A stretch of 64,000 nucleotides of DNA from JAFDVL01 sp964631865 (GCA_964631865.1 CAZWAK010000001.1:1-64000), one strand, 5' to 3'; positions 17,311-26,773 are shown, counted from the first letter of the stretch. The notes: generated by a model not told the origin, from the sequence alone. Numbers and translations are program-made.

Positions 17311-18081
17311 TCATTTGACCACGCCGCGCTCGGACGTTTCGATGAATTCAATCAGATAATCAATCTCTGGCAGCCCCGTCATTTCGGCTTTCAATCGTTC
17401 GAGGGCTTGCGTGGTGTTCAGCTTGGACGTGAGCAAAATATGGAAAGCGTGTTGGATATTGCGGATTTCTTCGTTCGTGAAGCCTTTGCGGCGCAGACCG
17501 ATGGTGTTCGCGCCGTAACAACTCGCGTGATTGCCGACGGTGCGCGCGTAGGGCAAGGCGTCTTTCACCACGACCGAAAACCCGCCGACAAAAGCGTGGC
17601 GACCGACACGACAATATTGATGCACGGCGCTGTAGGCTCCAATCGTCGCGTGGTCGGCGACTTCAACGTGTCCGGCTAATGTGCCCGCATTGGCGAAGAC
17701 AGTGTGCGAGCCGACGTGGCAATCGTGCGCGATATGGGCTTGCGCCATAAACAGATTGTCGTGGCCAATCGAAGTCAATCCGCCGCCGCCGGCTGTGCCG
17801 CGATTCATCGTGACGTACTCGCGGATCACGTTGCGCTCGCCGATGACGAGACGGGTTTCTTCGCCTGCGAATTTCAAATCCTGTGGCGGTTGGCCAATCG
17901 AAGCGAAGGGAAAAATCCGTGTGCCGCTGCCGATTTCGCACGGGCCTTCGATGACAACGTGGCCTGCGATGTGGACATCGTCGTGCAACGTGACGTGATC
18001 GCCGATCAACGAATAGGGGCCGATGGAGACGTTGCTGCCGATGGCGGCGAAGGGACTGATGATGGCGGTCGGATGCAGCAT
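17311..18081 (-). CDS. lpxA: UDP-N-acetylglucosamine acyltransferase
   Basis: First enzyme of lipid A synthesis; it transfers a 3-hydroxyacyl chain from ACP to UDP-GlcNAc. 256 residues, full length. The protein starts MLHPTAIISPFAAIGSNVSI and consists of left-handed beta-helix hexapeptide repeats to about residue 190, including AHIAHDCHVG, which holds the catalytic histidine, and then a helical end (RNIQHAFHILL). It is the last gene of the bamA-skp-skp-lpxD-fabZ-lpxA run. The region before its ATG is a heptamer-type repeat (18082-18114), leaving no obvious Shine-Dalgarno. Confidence 0.97.
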   Translation of the reverse strand: MLHPTAIISPFAAIGSNVSIGPYSLIGDHVTLHDDVHIAGHVVIEGPCEIGSGTRIFPFASIGQPPQDLKFAGEETRLVIGERNVIREYVTMNRGTAGGGGLTSIGHDNLFMAQAHIAHDCHVGSHTVFANAGTLAGHVEVADHATIGAYSAVHQYCRVGRHAFVGGFSVVVKDALPYARTVGNHASCYGANTIGLRRKGFTNEEIRNIQHAFHILLTSKLNTTQALERLKAEMTGLPEIDYLIEFIETSERGVVK

Positions 18082-18114
18082 GAATTTGAGATTGGAAATT
18101 TGAGATTGGAGATG
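18082..18114. repeat. Half heptamer element upstream of lpxA
   Basis: Two 14-nt copies, ATTTGAGATTGGAA and ATTTGAGATTGGAG, i.e. 7-nt periodicity, directly abut the lpxA start codon. No inverted partner arm is seen, so this may be a solo arm of the hairpin family. Confidence 0.6.
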
Positions 18115-18144
18115 AAATCGGCTTCCTCGTCTTCGCCGCTTGAG

Positions 18145-18585
18145 TTATGGCGTTTTGGGCTTGTCGGCGGTGACGGATGTGACAACGGCTTCGCATACGA
18201 CCACACCGTCCACATAGGCCTTGCCGCTCAGTTTGCCGTAGCCGCTGCGGTATTTGATGACTTCAATTTCGAGTCGCAATTGATCGCCGGGCGTGACGGG
18301 TTTGCGAAAGCGGGCTTCTTCAATCGCGGCGAAATACATCAGCTTATTTTCGCGGTCGGGAACTTCGCGGAACAACAACACCGCACCGGCCTGCGCCATC
18401 GCTTCGATGATCAGAACGCCGGGCATCACGGGTGCGCCGGGGAAATGGCCTTGAAAAAACGGCTCGTTCATCGTCACGTTTTTGATCGCGACGATGCGTT
18501 TCAGCGGCTCGATTTCGACGATGCGATCAATCAACAAAAACGGATAGCGATGCGGAATCAGGGATTGAATTTCGAGAATATCCAT
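18145..18585 (-). CDS. fabZ: 3-hydroxyacyl-ACP dehydratase
   Basis: Hot-dog fold dehydratase of fatty-acid elongation. 146 residues, typical length. The active-site region NEPFFQGHFPGAPVMPGVLIIEAMAQ holds the catalytic histidine and glutamate; the N-terminal IQSLIPHRYPFLLIDRI is also characteristic. It lies between lpxD and lpxA, the common arrangement, where it shares the 3-hydroxyacyl-ACP pool with lipid A synthesis. A heptamer hairpin (18586-18660) fills the gap to lpxD. Confidence 0.97.
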   Translation of the reverse strand: MDILEIQSLIPHRYPFLLIDRIVEIEPLKRIVAIKNVTMNEPFFQGHFPGAPVMPGVLIIEAMAQAGAVLLFREVPDRENKLMYFAAIEEARFRKPVTPGDQLRLEIEVIKYRSGYGKLSGKAYVDGVVVCEAVVTSVTADKPKTP

Positions 18586-18660
18586 AGTCGGTGACTGGTG
18601 GTCGGTGGCTGGTGGTTGGTGGTCGGCAGGGGCAAACTACCGACTACTGACTACCGACTA
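18586..18660. repeat. Heptamer-unit hairpin element D (GGTCGGT class) overlapping the lpxD stop
   Basis: The left arm starts at 18586 directly after the fabZ start codon and consists of units AGTCGGT, GACTGGT, GGTCGGT, GGCTGGT, GGTTGGT. The right arm, about 18634-18665, is CTACCGA-type units. Pairing is imperfect and would use many G-U pairs. The lpxD stop codon (18658-18660) and its last codons lie inside the right arm. Confidence 0.8.
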
Positions 18661-19686
18661 CCGACTACTCTTTTCTAAGTTTTTCACGCGCTCAAATAAT
18701 TCCGGCAGCTTGGCAATCAGGGCCTGGAGCCTGCGCCATTTCATGTGGTCTTGCACGGGTAAGCCGCCGACGATCTTGCCGGCTTCAACGCTTTTCGTGA
18801 CGCCTGTGCGCGCGGTGACGACGGCGCGGTCGCCGATGGTGATGTGCTGATTCGTGCCGACCTGGCCTGCGATGATGACATTGCGTCCGACAGTTGCGCC
18901 GCCGGAAAAGCCTGTCAACGCGGCGACGACGGTGTCTTCGCCGATGTCGCAGTTGTGGCCGATCTGAATTAAGTTGTCGAACTTCGCGCCACGTCGAATG
19001 CGCGTTTCGCCGAAGCCCGCGCGGTCTACACAACAGTTCGCGCCGATTTCGACATCGTCTTCGATGACGACACGCCCGACTTGCAACAGCTTGTATTGAC
19101 GGCCTTGTTCGTCGGGCGTGAAGCTGAAGCCGTCCGCACCGATCACGACGCCGCTGTGAATGCGACAGCGCGCGCCCAATTCGCAATCGTCGTACACCGA
19201 CACGTTTGGAAACAGCACGGAATCGTCGCCCACGTTGCAGCGGTCGCCCAGCACGACGCCGGGATGCAACGTCACGCGATGGCCGATCACCGAATCGCGC
19301 CCAATCGTCACGCGCGGATGAATTGAGCAATCCGCGCCGAGCGTCGAGCCTGTGCCCAACTGCAAATCTTCGCTCACGCCGCGCGGTTCGTACGGCTGCG
19401 CGTGAAAGACCTGAATCGCGCGCGCAAACGCCAACTTAGCGTCTTTGGCCAACAACAACGGCGTTGCGGCTAAGGCTTCGTGCTCTGCCAACCGAGCGGG
19501 CAGAATCAGTGCGGCGGCGACAAATTCATCTACGTGTTCGAGCCAATGGCTCAGCTTCGAAGCATCGGCAATGAAGGTCACTTCGGCAGCCGTCGTCGCG
19601 CCGAGTGCGGCCACGCCCGTAACTTCGCGCGTACACTCGCCGCGCAGTTCTGTGCCGATCAAATTGGACAATTCAGCGAGGTTCAT
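18658..19686 (-). CDS. lpxD: UDP-3-O-(3-hydroxyacyl)glucosamine N-acyltransferase
   Basis: Third step of lipid A synthesis, adding the N-linked hydroxyacyl chain. 342 residues from the ATG at 19686 (MNLAELSNLIGTEL); an ATG 16 codons upstream is less family-like. An N-terminal uridine-binding domain (about 1-100) precedes a left-handed beta helix with GVVIGADGFSF and the catalytic NLIQIGHNCDIGEDTVV, then a C-terminal helix. The last residues (SSR) and the stop codon are supplied by a repeat arm, so the native C-terminus was probably altered by that element. Confidence 0.96.
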   Translation of the reverse strand: MNLAELSNLIGTELRGECTREVTGVAALGATTAAEVTFIADASKLSHWLEHVDEFVAAALILPARLAEHEALAATPLLLAKDAKLAFARAIQVFHAQPYEPRGVSEDLQLGTGSTLGADCSIHPRVTIGRDSVIGHRVTLHPGVVLGDRCNVGDDSVLFPNVSVYDDCELGARCRIHSGVVIGADGFSFTPDEQGRQYKLLQVGRVVIEDDVEIGANCCVDRAGFGETRIRRGAKFDNLIQIGHNCDIGEDTVVAALTGFSGGATVGRNVIIAGQVGTNQHITIGDRAVVTARTGVTKSVEAGKIVGGLPVQDHMKWRRLQALIAKLPELFERVKNLEKSSR

Positions 19687-19768
19687 TCGAGGCCATAAAT
19701 AAGGAAGCAGTAGACAATCGGGCGATTCCCCCACTGTCTACTGCTCACGGTTGAAAATCGCGGAGGCG

Positions 19769-20392
19769 CTACTTCTTCGCGGGTGCGGCGGAGGCCGGAA
19801 CCGGATTTTTCGCGTTGTACTCTTTGATGAAATCAGCTGTGATGTCGGTCGTCGGCAAGGCCCAGAGCAGGAAGCGTTGTTGTTGCGCCACGACGCCGTC
19901 AATTACGATGGCGATGCCTTTCGACGCGGCGTATTTGTTGAGCGCATCGCTGATCTTGGCATAAGTCGGCTGTGTGGCTTCGCCCACCCGTTTTTGCGCA
20001 TTGGATTCATAGTCTTCCGCCATGCGCTTGATCCTTTTCTCCAGGTCGGTGGCCTGTTCGACCCATTGATCACGTACTTGTGCCGTGACCGTGCCGCCTT
20101 TGGTTTGGATGTCGTTCTTGATGCGCGTGAATTCGTTTTGTTGCGTTTCGATTTCTTTGCGCTTGGGTTCTAATTCTGCGCCCAACGATTCGAGCTTGAC
20201 GCGGAGTTCCCCGATTTCGCTGTCGAACGCGGAGGAATTGATAATGGCGATTTTGCCTTCCGCGCCCGTGCCGCCGGTCGGTGGCGCGGGGGCAGACGGA
20301 GCCGCTGTGCCGCCCGCCGGACGCGGCGTTTGGGCGGTGGCGGTCAAAATCAAAAGGGTCAGCAAGGCAACGGCTACAAAAATCTTCTTCAT
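19769..20392 (-). CDS. skp: OmpH/Skp family periplasmic chaperone, copy 2
   Basis: 207 residues with a signal peptide (MKKIFVAVALLTLLILTATAQ). A proline/alanine linker is followed by a short strand (KIAIINSSAF) and a long coiled coil (about residues 55-150), then a C-terminal strand region (DALNKYAASKGIAIVIDGV). This is the Skp layout: a chaperone that holds unfolded outer-membrane proteins for the Bam complex. It is a tandem paralogue of the gene at 20425-21069, downstream of bamA. Confidence 0.88.
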   Translation of the reverse strand: MKKIFVAVALLTLLILTATAQTPRPAGGTAAPSAPAPPTGGTGAEGKIAIINSSAFDSEIGELRVKLESLGAELEPKRKEIETQQNEFTRIKNDIQTKGGTVTAQVRDQWVEQATDLEKRIKRMAEDYESNAQKRVGEATQPTYAKISDALNKYAASKGIAIVIDGVVAQQQRFLLWALPTTDITADFIKEYNAKNPVPASAAPAKK

Positions 20393-20424
20393 ACTTCTTC
20401 TCCTCGATAAATTGAATAAGAGCG

Positions 20425-21069
20425 TTAGGGTTTCGGTTTCGTTGTGGCAGGCGCGCTCGCGGCTTGCGGCGCGGCGGACGGATTAGCTTTGTTATAGGCC
20501 GTAATAAAATCCTGCGTGATTTCGGCTTTGGGATCAATGTACAGAATCAGATTCGCTTCGGCGACCTGCAAGGTGCTGAAGACGATAGTGATGCCTTTTT
20601 CCGCCACATATTTATTCAGGAACTCGTTGATCTTGGTGTAGGTCGGGCCGGTCACGACTTCTTCGCGCTTTTGGATGTCGGTCTGCAAGTCTTCCTGTTT
20701 GCGCGTGCCTTCCTTGCGCAACTGTTCGATCTCTTCCTGCAACTTGCGGATTTGTTGCGGCGTCATTTTGGCCCCGTTGTCATCCAACTGCTTCTGCTTG
20801 GCGTCAATGGCCGATTTCATGGACGACAGTTCCTGAATGCGGGAGGCAAACTCAGCGTTCATTTTGTCGTAGAGGACTTTCAATTCACCAATGCCGTCGG
20901 CGAAGGCACCGCTATTCAAGAGCGCAATTTTGGGCTTCGGCAAATCACCGCCCGTCGTCGCGGCGGCAGCAGCCGTCTGTCCTGGTTTAGGAGTGGGGGT
21001 TTGTGGGAACGCTGTGACTGCCAACAGCAACAACGTCAGGGCGAACAACAAACGAGCGTGATACTTCAT
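20425..21069 (-). CDS. skp: OmpH/Skp family periplasmic chaperone, copy 1
   Basis: 214 residues from the ATG at 21069, which has GGAGACC upstream and opens a signal peptide (LLFALTLLLLAVTAF). The same layout as its neighbour is visible: PKIALLNSGAFADGIGELKVL, then a coiled coil (about residues 70-140), then KINEFLNKYVAEKGITIVFS. The two copies are clearly related but well diverged, suggesting an old duplication with possible division of labour. Confidence 0.88.
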   Translation of the reverse strand: MKYHARLLFALTLLLLAVTAFPQTPTPKPGQTAAAAATTGGDLPKPKIALLNSGAFADGIGELKVLYDKMNAEFASRIQELSSMKSAIDAKQKQLDDNGAKMTPQQIRKLQEEIEQLRKEGTRKQEDLQTDIQKREEVVTGPTYTKINEFLNKYVAEKGITIVFSTLQVAEANLILYIDPKAEITQDFITAYNKANPSAAPQAASAPATTKPKP

Positions 21070-21206
21070 AACAAAAAGGTCTCCAATCAAAAAAGTGCCG
21101 TAGACCACAGAGCGTCTGCGGAGCCTGGGTCAATCACATCATCAGCTTTTGCCAGGCATTTGTGAAGCGAAACGCGCAAAAAATTCAGCGGCTCTCAAAA
21201 ATTTCG

Positions 21207-21265
21207 GACAGATAAGACCCATAGGACAGACGCGACGGATACGACTCATAGGACTTATCTGTCCC
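21207..21265. repeat. Nonamer-unit hairpin between bamA and skp
   Basis: GGACAGATAAG (21207-21217) and CTTATCTGTCC (21255-21265) are perfect 11-bp inverted repeats. Between and within them GAC recurs every 9 nt (GACAGATAA, GACCCATAG, GACAGACGC, GACGGATAC, GACTCATAG). The architecture parallels the 7-nt hairpins but with a 9-nt period. Confidence 0.8.
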
Positions 21266-21284
21266 CGTAGTCCCATCAGCTTCC

Positions 21285-24254
21285 CTAAAACGTGCGTCCC
21301 ACCGCAAAGCGAATCGCCGTGCGGCGTTCCAGGTACAACGTCTTCGGATCGAACGGGTCGGTGCGCGCATTGGGATTGTACGCGAAAATCAACCGGAACG
21401 GGACATTGAGCATCGGCACTTGCACGCGAATTTCTGCGCCCAATGAAGCGCGCACGTCGGAAAAGATTTTGTCCTGATTCTCGGTCAAGCGGACAATATC
21501 GTAGCTGCGCGATTCGCCGAACATACGCACGGCGCGGAAGCCGGGAGGAACGCCTCCACCGGGAAGGGCCGCTTGTGCCAGCTCTTCCGCCGTCGCGACG
21601 CGCCCCGACGGGTTCAAAATCACCGGATCAGCAATCGGCTGCTCCAGAAAGTTCGACACACTGAGCTGATCGGCCTTGAACTTACGCAGATTGAACACCG
21701 TCCCGATGTCGGCAAAGCCCGCCACCGACAGCGCGCTGAAAATCGGTACGCGATATTCGAGGTTGTAGACGAGCGACGTGTCGCCGCCAATCGGCGTGAA
21801 AAAGCCATTCGCGTACGCGGGATTTTTCACCACGTTGCACGTGGCCGACGGCGTTTCGGTACAACCGTTGCTGGGCGATTCGTACGTGAATTGCCGCAAC
21901 ACATTCGGCCTCACGTACCCCGCGGGTGCATCAATGTAGCGCGTGCTGTCGGTCGGGTCTACGACCTGCGCTTTGACATTGCGCGTGGAGAGAAACGATT
22001 CAATGCGCGACACAGGCGAGATCGAGCGAATGTTGTAGCCGCGAATGTCGAATTCGCCGCCCAGGAAGAAGCGTTCGTAAATCGGCACGCCGCCGACAAA
22101 CGCCAATGAATTCGCATCGAACCGCTTGCCGAACGCCATCGCGTGCTGTCCGAGGAAGCGCATCCCAATGACATGTGGCTTATCGGTATTGCGCCGCAGC
22201 ACGGGCACGAAGTATTTGAAATCCAGCGTCGGCGAAAACACGTTCACGTCGCCGCCCAACACGCCACCCGACAATTGCAAATTCGCCAGAATGCTCATGC
22301 CGCGCGTTGGGTCCATAAACGAATTGCGCGTGTCATAGGAAAAATATGGCGAGATGCGGCTCGTCAAAATCTTCGGCTGCGAGAAGGTCACGGGAATATT
22401 ATTCTTGGGATCGGCGTCCGTGTTGACCTTCGGGTCTTCGGTTTTGTTCGTGCTGAGCGTGTAGGAAAGCCCGACGCGCGCAAAGCGCGAAATCTTCGGG
22501 AACCGCTTTGCGCCAAACACAAAGAACGGCGCAGAAAAATTGACCGTGCCGCCCGCTGTGCTTTGCGAAAACAGCGTATCGGCATCCAGGCTCGACAGCC
22601 CGAACAATGACGATTGTGCCAGCGCCGCATTGTTGAAGTAAAACCCGTTTCCGACGAACTGGAATTTCGACAGAAAGAGGTTCACGCTCATGCTGATGTT
22701 CTTGCCGAGGAAATACGGCTCGGTGAAGCCAACGTTGATCATTTGCTGGCGATTGCCCCCGTTCAAGCTGACTTCCAACGTTTCGCCATACCCCAACAAG
22801 TTGTTGGTCGAATAGCTCAAGCCGAAGAAGCTGCCGTACAAACCGGACACGCCGCCGCTCAAGTTGATGGATTGTCGCCCGCGCTCTTTGACCTGCAAAT
22901 CAATATCCACTTCCTGCGCGCGGTCGTTGGTGCGCGTAATGGCGTCTTTTTCTTTGATTTCCTCGAACAAGCCCAATTGATTCAGGCGCAGAATCGAGAT
23001 GTCCCACGCGCGCTTGCTGTACGGGTCGCCTTCGTTGATGGCGATCTCGCGGCGCATCACGTTGTCGCGCGTGTTCGAGTTGCCGATGAATTCCAAGCGG
23101 CGCAACGTGTATTGCTTGCCCTCTTCGACGCGAATCGTAAACGCGACTTCGCCTTCCGTGTCGTTGATGTCGGTGAATTCCGGCTCCAATTCGGCAGAGG
23201 CGTTGATGTAACCACGATCCCCGTACAGCGACTTGATGCCGTCTTTTTCGTACACGTTTTTGCGGATAGTTTCGGCGTTGGCATATTCGCCCTGGCGGAA
23301 GCCGGACACCAGCGTCACGACGCCGGGCTGGAACAAGGTCACGCCTTCTTCTTTCACTGATTTGATTTTGTAGCGCCGTCCGACTTCAATCGGCACGGTG
23401 ATCTTCAACCCCGGCCCCTTGCGCCCAAAAATGGGGAAACCGCTGACGGCCTTTTCGACTCGCTCCACGGTCGGTTCGCCGTAACGAGCATTCAAGTAAC
23501 CTTTCGAGCCTAAAAATTGCCGCACGTTTTCGAGGTCGTATTCGAGCTTGGGTTTGAAGTAAATGTCTTTGGATTGGAAGCTGGCAATTAGGCCGGATTC
23601 CTTCACGACTTTCATCGCGCCTTTCAAACGGCGTTGTGAAAACTTATCCGTGCCCGTGAACACGATGTCTTTGATGCGCACGCGCGGGCCTTCTTCGACG
23701 TTGAAGATCAGCGCAATCGAAGTCTGGTTGATCTCTTCGATTTCGATGTCCACTTTCGCATCGGGATGACCTTTTTCGGCCAACGCTTCGCGCAACACAA
23801 TGCGTGCGCCGTTGATTTTGCCGGGATCGAACTGCGTCTCTTTGGTGACACTGACGCGGCGTTCTTTGAACTTCGTGAACATTTCGCTTTCGGTCACGGA
23901 TTTCATGCCGTCGTAGCGCAGAGCACGAATGATCGGATATTCCTTGACCTCAAAGATGACGATTTTGCCGCCTTTGGGGCCGTCGGCATCCAGCACGCGG
24001 CTTTTCAACGGATCAAAAAAGCCCAGATTCAGCAGCGACTCGAAATCGCGCCGAATTTGATCCGGGTTGTAGCGATCATCTTTTTTGGTCTGAATACTGT
24101 AACCCAACGTATCTTTCGGGATGCGGCGATTGCCCCGAAATTCGATGTCTTCGACCAGAATGTCCTGACCGGCAGCAGGTTGTTGGGCCAAAACGGGAAA
24201 GGTTAGAAAAAGAATAAATAAACTACTCAACAACAAGGTAATGCGCTTGGGCAT
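21285..24254 (-). CDS. bamA: Outer-membrane protein assembly factor BamA
   Basis: Core of the outer-membrane beta-barrel insertase. 989 residues, longer than E. coli BamA (about 810). A signal peptide (LLLSSLFILFLTFPVLAQ) is followed by POTRA-type repeats (about residues 30-430; each begins like VEDIEFRGNRRIPKDTL and RRLEFIGNSNTRDNVM) and an Omp85 barrel. The barrel carries the lid motif FLGGEFDIRGYNIRSISP, the VRGYG/VRGF equivalent, and ends in AIRFAVGRTF with a terminal phenylalanine. Extra length lies in barrel loops. It heads the bamA-skp-skp-lpxD-fabZ-lpxA cluster. Confidence 0.97.
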   Translation of the reverse strand: MPKRITLLLSSLFILFLTFPVLAQQPAAGQDILVEDIEFRGNRRIPKDTLGYSIQTKKDDRYNPDQIRRDFESLLNLGFFDPLKSRVLDADGPKGGKIVIFEVKEYPIIRALRYDGMKSVTESEMFTKFKERRVSVTKETQFDPGKINGARIVLREALAEKGHPDAKVDIEIEEINQTSIALIFNVEEGPRVRIKDIVFTGTDKFSQRRLKGAMKVVKESGLIASFQSKDIYFKPKLEYDLENVRQFLGSKGYLNARYGEPTVERVEKAVSGFPIFGRKGPGLKITVPIEVGRRYKIKSVKEEGVTLFQPGVVTLVSGFRQGEYANAETIRKNVYEKDGIKSLYGDRGYINASAELEPEFTDINDTEGEVAFTIRVEEGKQYTLRRLEFIGNSNTRDNVMRREIAINEGDPYSKRAWDISILRLNQLGLFEEIKEKDAITRTNDRAQEVDIDLQVKERGRQSINLSGGVSGLYGSFFGLSYSTNNLLGYGETLEVSLNGGNRQQMINVGFTEPYFLGKNISMSVNLFLSKFQFVGNGFYFNNAALAQSSLFGLSSLDADTLFSQSTAGGTVNFSAPFFVFGAKRFPKISRFARVGLSYTLSTNKTEDPKVNTDADPKNNIPVTFSQPKILTSRISPYFSYDTRNSFMDPTRGMSILANLQLSGGVLGGDVNVFSPTLDFKYFVPVLRRNTDKPHVIGMRFLGQHAMAFGKRFDANSLAFVGGVPIYERFFLGGEFDIRGYNIRSISPVSRIESFLSTRNVKAQVVDPTDSTRYIDAPAGYVRPNVLRQFTYESPSNGCTETPSATCNVVKNPAYANGFFTPIGGDTSLVYNLEYRVPIFSALSVAGFADIGTVFNLRKFKADQLSVSNFLEQPIADPVILNPSGRVATAEELAQAALPGGGVPPGFRAVRMFGESRSYDIVRLTENQDKIFSDVRASLGAEIRVQVPMLNVPFRLIFAYNPNARTDPFDPKTLYLERRTAIRFAVGRTF

Positions 24255-24427
24255 GCATTATCTCCCAATTAAACTTCGGCGTGACGAACGTGCCTAATGC
24301 CAACCTCAATCAAGCCCAATCCTCTTCTAAGCTACTTTGAAAGCTACCGTCAAACGATTCCATCTGCTTGTAACTTGAATTGAGTCTGACATGAAATATC
24401 AAGAGTTGGCAGTAAACAAGATGGCGC

Positions 24428-24456
24428 ATTATACGCCAAGAAAAAGGCTAATGGTA
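24428..24456 (-). promoter_or_regulatory. Possible promoter of the bamA cluster
   Basis: A perfect TATAAT on the minus strand (plus 24428-24433) lies about 175 nt before the bamA start, but the -35 position (TACCAT) is poor. The remainder of the 284-nt gap 24255-24538 shows no gene. Confidence 0.35.
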
Positions 24457-24538
24457 GGGGGCGGGGTTTCAAACTGCGAATTAAAGTTGTCTGAGAATCA
24501 ACGGGCGGGCGCGACGCAAATCGCTGTGAAGCTAGGCT

Positions 24539-25705
24539 TTAGCCCGTTCGGGCCAGGATTTTGCCGAGCGCGGCGCGAAAATTTTCCGGCTCCGGCAGCA
24601 GGCTGAGCACCAAAAACGCCTCGCGCGGAAAGTCAAAAAAATAGCCCGGATGCACCAACACATTGTCCTCCGCCAGCAGTTGCAGCACCAATTCTTCCTC
24701 CGAACTATGACGCGGAATTTCGAGCGTCGCGCTCCATCCGCCTTCCACTTGGAGCAGACGACACGCAGAATTTTCCACCGCTTGCGCCAACCAAACCAGA
24801 TTCGTTTGCACACGCGCGAGGATTTGTCGCTGCAACGCCGTGCGCCACAGCAACCACTGCGGCGCAGCCCATTGCACGGGCGTGTTAACCGATAAAAACG
24901 TGTCGGCAATCAATTCCAACCGCGCTTCCGCTTCGTCTCGCAACACCGCCGCGCCGTGCGTCACAATCCAACCGAGCTTCATTTGCGGCAAGGCAAGCGT
25001 TTTGGACAAGCCGTTCAGCACGAACGTCAACGTGGAGTCGGTCGCAAAATCGGTCACGCGGTCGCTGTCCGTCGTCAACGCATAATCGCTGAACACCTCG
25101 TCCACAATCAGCGCCAGATTGTGGGCACGACAAAACGCGGCGAGTTGCGCGGACTCCGATTGTTTGAGATAAGAACCCGTCGGATTGTTCGGATTGACCA
25201 GAATGACAGCGCGCGTTTGTGCAGTCATCGCTTGCGCCAGCGAATCAAAATCTATGCGCCAGCCGCGCGGATGCAGATACTGCAATTGATAGGGCTGCAA
25301 GGCCACGCCTTCGAGCGTCGCCAAAAACTCGAACAACGGATAGCTCGGTTGCGGCACTAAGATCGCATCGCCCGGATCGGCGAGCAATTTGAACAACCAC
25401 GAGTACGCTTCGCTCGTGCTGGCCGTCAGAAAGATATGTGCTGGATCAACCGTTTGGCCGCGCGTTTGATAATACTCCGCGACCGCTTGCCGGGCGGACA
25501 ACAGCCCGCGCGGCTGCGGGTCATAGCGCAACGATTCTGGTTGCGCCAACGCGGACAAAAGTTCGCTCGCGAGATAGTCAAAGCCGCAGCGCGTCGGATT
25601 GGATTCGGTCAAATCCAACAGCCGGACGCCCGCGCATTTTTTTTCCTCAATCAGCTTCGCAAGCCGATTGGGTTCCAGATTCCATTTGAAGCGTGACGAA
25701 AACAT
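24539..25705 (-). CDS. PLP-dependent aminotransferase, class I/II
   Basis: 388 residues from the ATG at 25705 (MFSSRFKWNLEPNRLAKLIE); a further 26 open codons upstream are not family-like. Fold type I signatures are LTESNPTRCGF near the start, LTASTSEAYSWLF (cofactor phosphate region), VNPNNPTGSYL, IVDEVFSDYA, and FVLNGLSKTLALPQMKLGW with the PLP lysine in SKT. Substrate is uncertain; the family includes aspartate, alanine and valine-pyruvate aminotransferases. It diverges from miaA with 87 nt between starts. Confidence 0.9.
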   Translation of the reverse strand: MFSSRFKWNLEPNRLAKLIEEKKCAGVRLLDLTESNPTRCGFDYLASELLSALAQPESLRYDPQPRGLLSARQAVAEYYQTRGQTVDPAHIFLTASTSEAYSWLFKLLADPGDAILVPQPSYPLFEFLATLEGVALQPYQLQYLHPRGWRIDFDSLAQAMTAQTRAVILVNPNNPTGSYLKQSESAQLAAFCRAHNLALIVDEVFSDYALTTDSDRVTDFATDSTLTFVLNGLSKTLALPQMKLGWIVTHGAAVLRDEAEARLELIADTFLSVNTPVQWAAPQWLLWRTALQRQILARVQTNLVWLAQAVENSACRLLQVEGGWSATLEIPRHSSEEELVLQLLAEDNVLVHPGYFFDFPREAFLVLSLLPEPENFRAALGKILARTG

Positions 25706-25792
25706 GCTGACTCGCAGGCAACAACTCGGAGCCTTGTTATTATTGAGCGCGCTGCTCGTGGTTGCCGTGTATCGTTGGATCACCTTACCGCA

Positions 25793-26752
25793 ATGAACTC
25801 TGAACCGCTCATCGCCCCACTGATTGCGATTGTTGGCCCGACCGCTTCGGGCAAAAGCGATCTCGGCCTGGCGCTAGCCGAACTCTACAACGGCGAAATC
25901 ATCAACTGCGATTCGGTGCAGGTCTATCGCGGCATATACGTCGCGACGGCCAAAGTTCCACTCGCCGAACAACGCGGCATTCCGCATCACTTGATTGACA
26001 TTGCCGAGCCGACCGAAAACTTCACCGCCGTGCAATGGGCCGCCGTCGCCCGCGAGACTATCGCCGAAATCGAAGCGCGCGGCAAGCGAGCGTTCTTAGT
26101 CGGTGGCACAGGATTTTATTTGAAAGCGTTGACGACGCAGTTTTTCGACGCGCCGGAGATTGACGAACGATTGCGCCCCCGCTTGCTGAAACTGATGGCG
26201 CGCAAAGGCGCAGAGCATTTGCACAAATTACTGACGCGCGTTGATCCGGTCACAGCCAACCGCTACGCGCCGAAAGATTGGTCACGAGTGACGCGCGCGC
26301 TCGAAGTTTATTTTTCCTCTGGCAAACCAATGTCCGAATGGCAAGCTGCCAGCCCCGAACAACCCACGCCCGAAGCCGCGCGCTTGCATTATTTGGTGCT
26401 CGAACCGCCGCGCGAAGAATTGTACGCCCGCATCAATCAGCGCGCGGATGTGATGATCGAACAAGGATTGCTCGAAGAAATTCAAAGCCTGCTCGCCGCC
26501 GGAGTTCCGCCCGACGCCAAAGCCTTCGGCGCACACGGCTACAAACGTTTCGTCGAATATCTGCAAGGCCAACGCACGCTCGCATCCGCCGTCGAGCAGA
26601 TGAAGCTCGACACGCGCCATTACGCCAAACGCCAATGGTCGTGGTGGCGCACGCAAACGAATACGCATTGGCTGCACGGATTCGGGTTTGCGGAACAGGT
26701 GATCGCAGAAGCCCAACACCTCCTGGCATCATTATCGTTCACATCAAGCTGA
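25793..26752 (+). CDS. miaA: tRNA dimethylallyltransferase
   Basis: Adds the isopentenyl group to A37 of tRNAs reading UNN codons. 319 residues from the ATG at 25793. The Walker A motif GPTASGKSDL (about residues 14-23), INCDSVQVYRG, VGGTGFYLKAL, and the late ETRHYAKRQWSWWR-like segment (LDTRHYAKRQWSWWR) are all diagnostic. It stands alone, divergent from the aminotransferase and convergent with the CHAT gene. Confidence 0.97.
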   Translation: MNSEPLIAPLIAIVGPTASGKSDLGLALAELYNGEIINCDSVQVYRGIYVATAKVPLAEQRGIPHHLIDIAEPTENFTAVQWAAVARETIAEIEARGKRAFLVGGTGFYLKALTTQFFDAPEIDERLRPRLLKLMARKGAEHLHKLLTRVDPVTANRYAPKDWSRVTRALEVYFSSGKPMSEWQAASPEQPTPEAARLHYLVLEPPREELYARINQRADVMIEQGLLEEIQSLLAAGVPPDAKAFGAHGYKRFVEYLQGQRTLASAVEQMKLDTRHYAKRQWSWWRTQTNTHWLHGFGFAEQVIAEAQHLLASLSFTSS

Positions 26753-26773
26753 CGATGGTCGCCTGTCGCCCAA

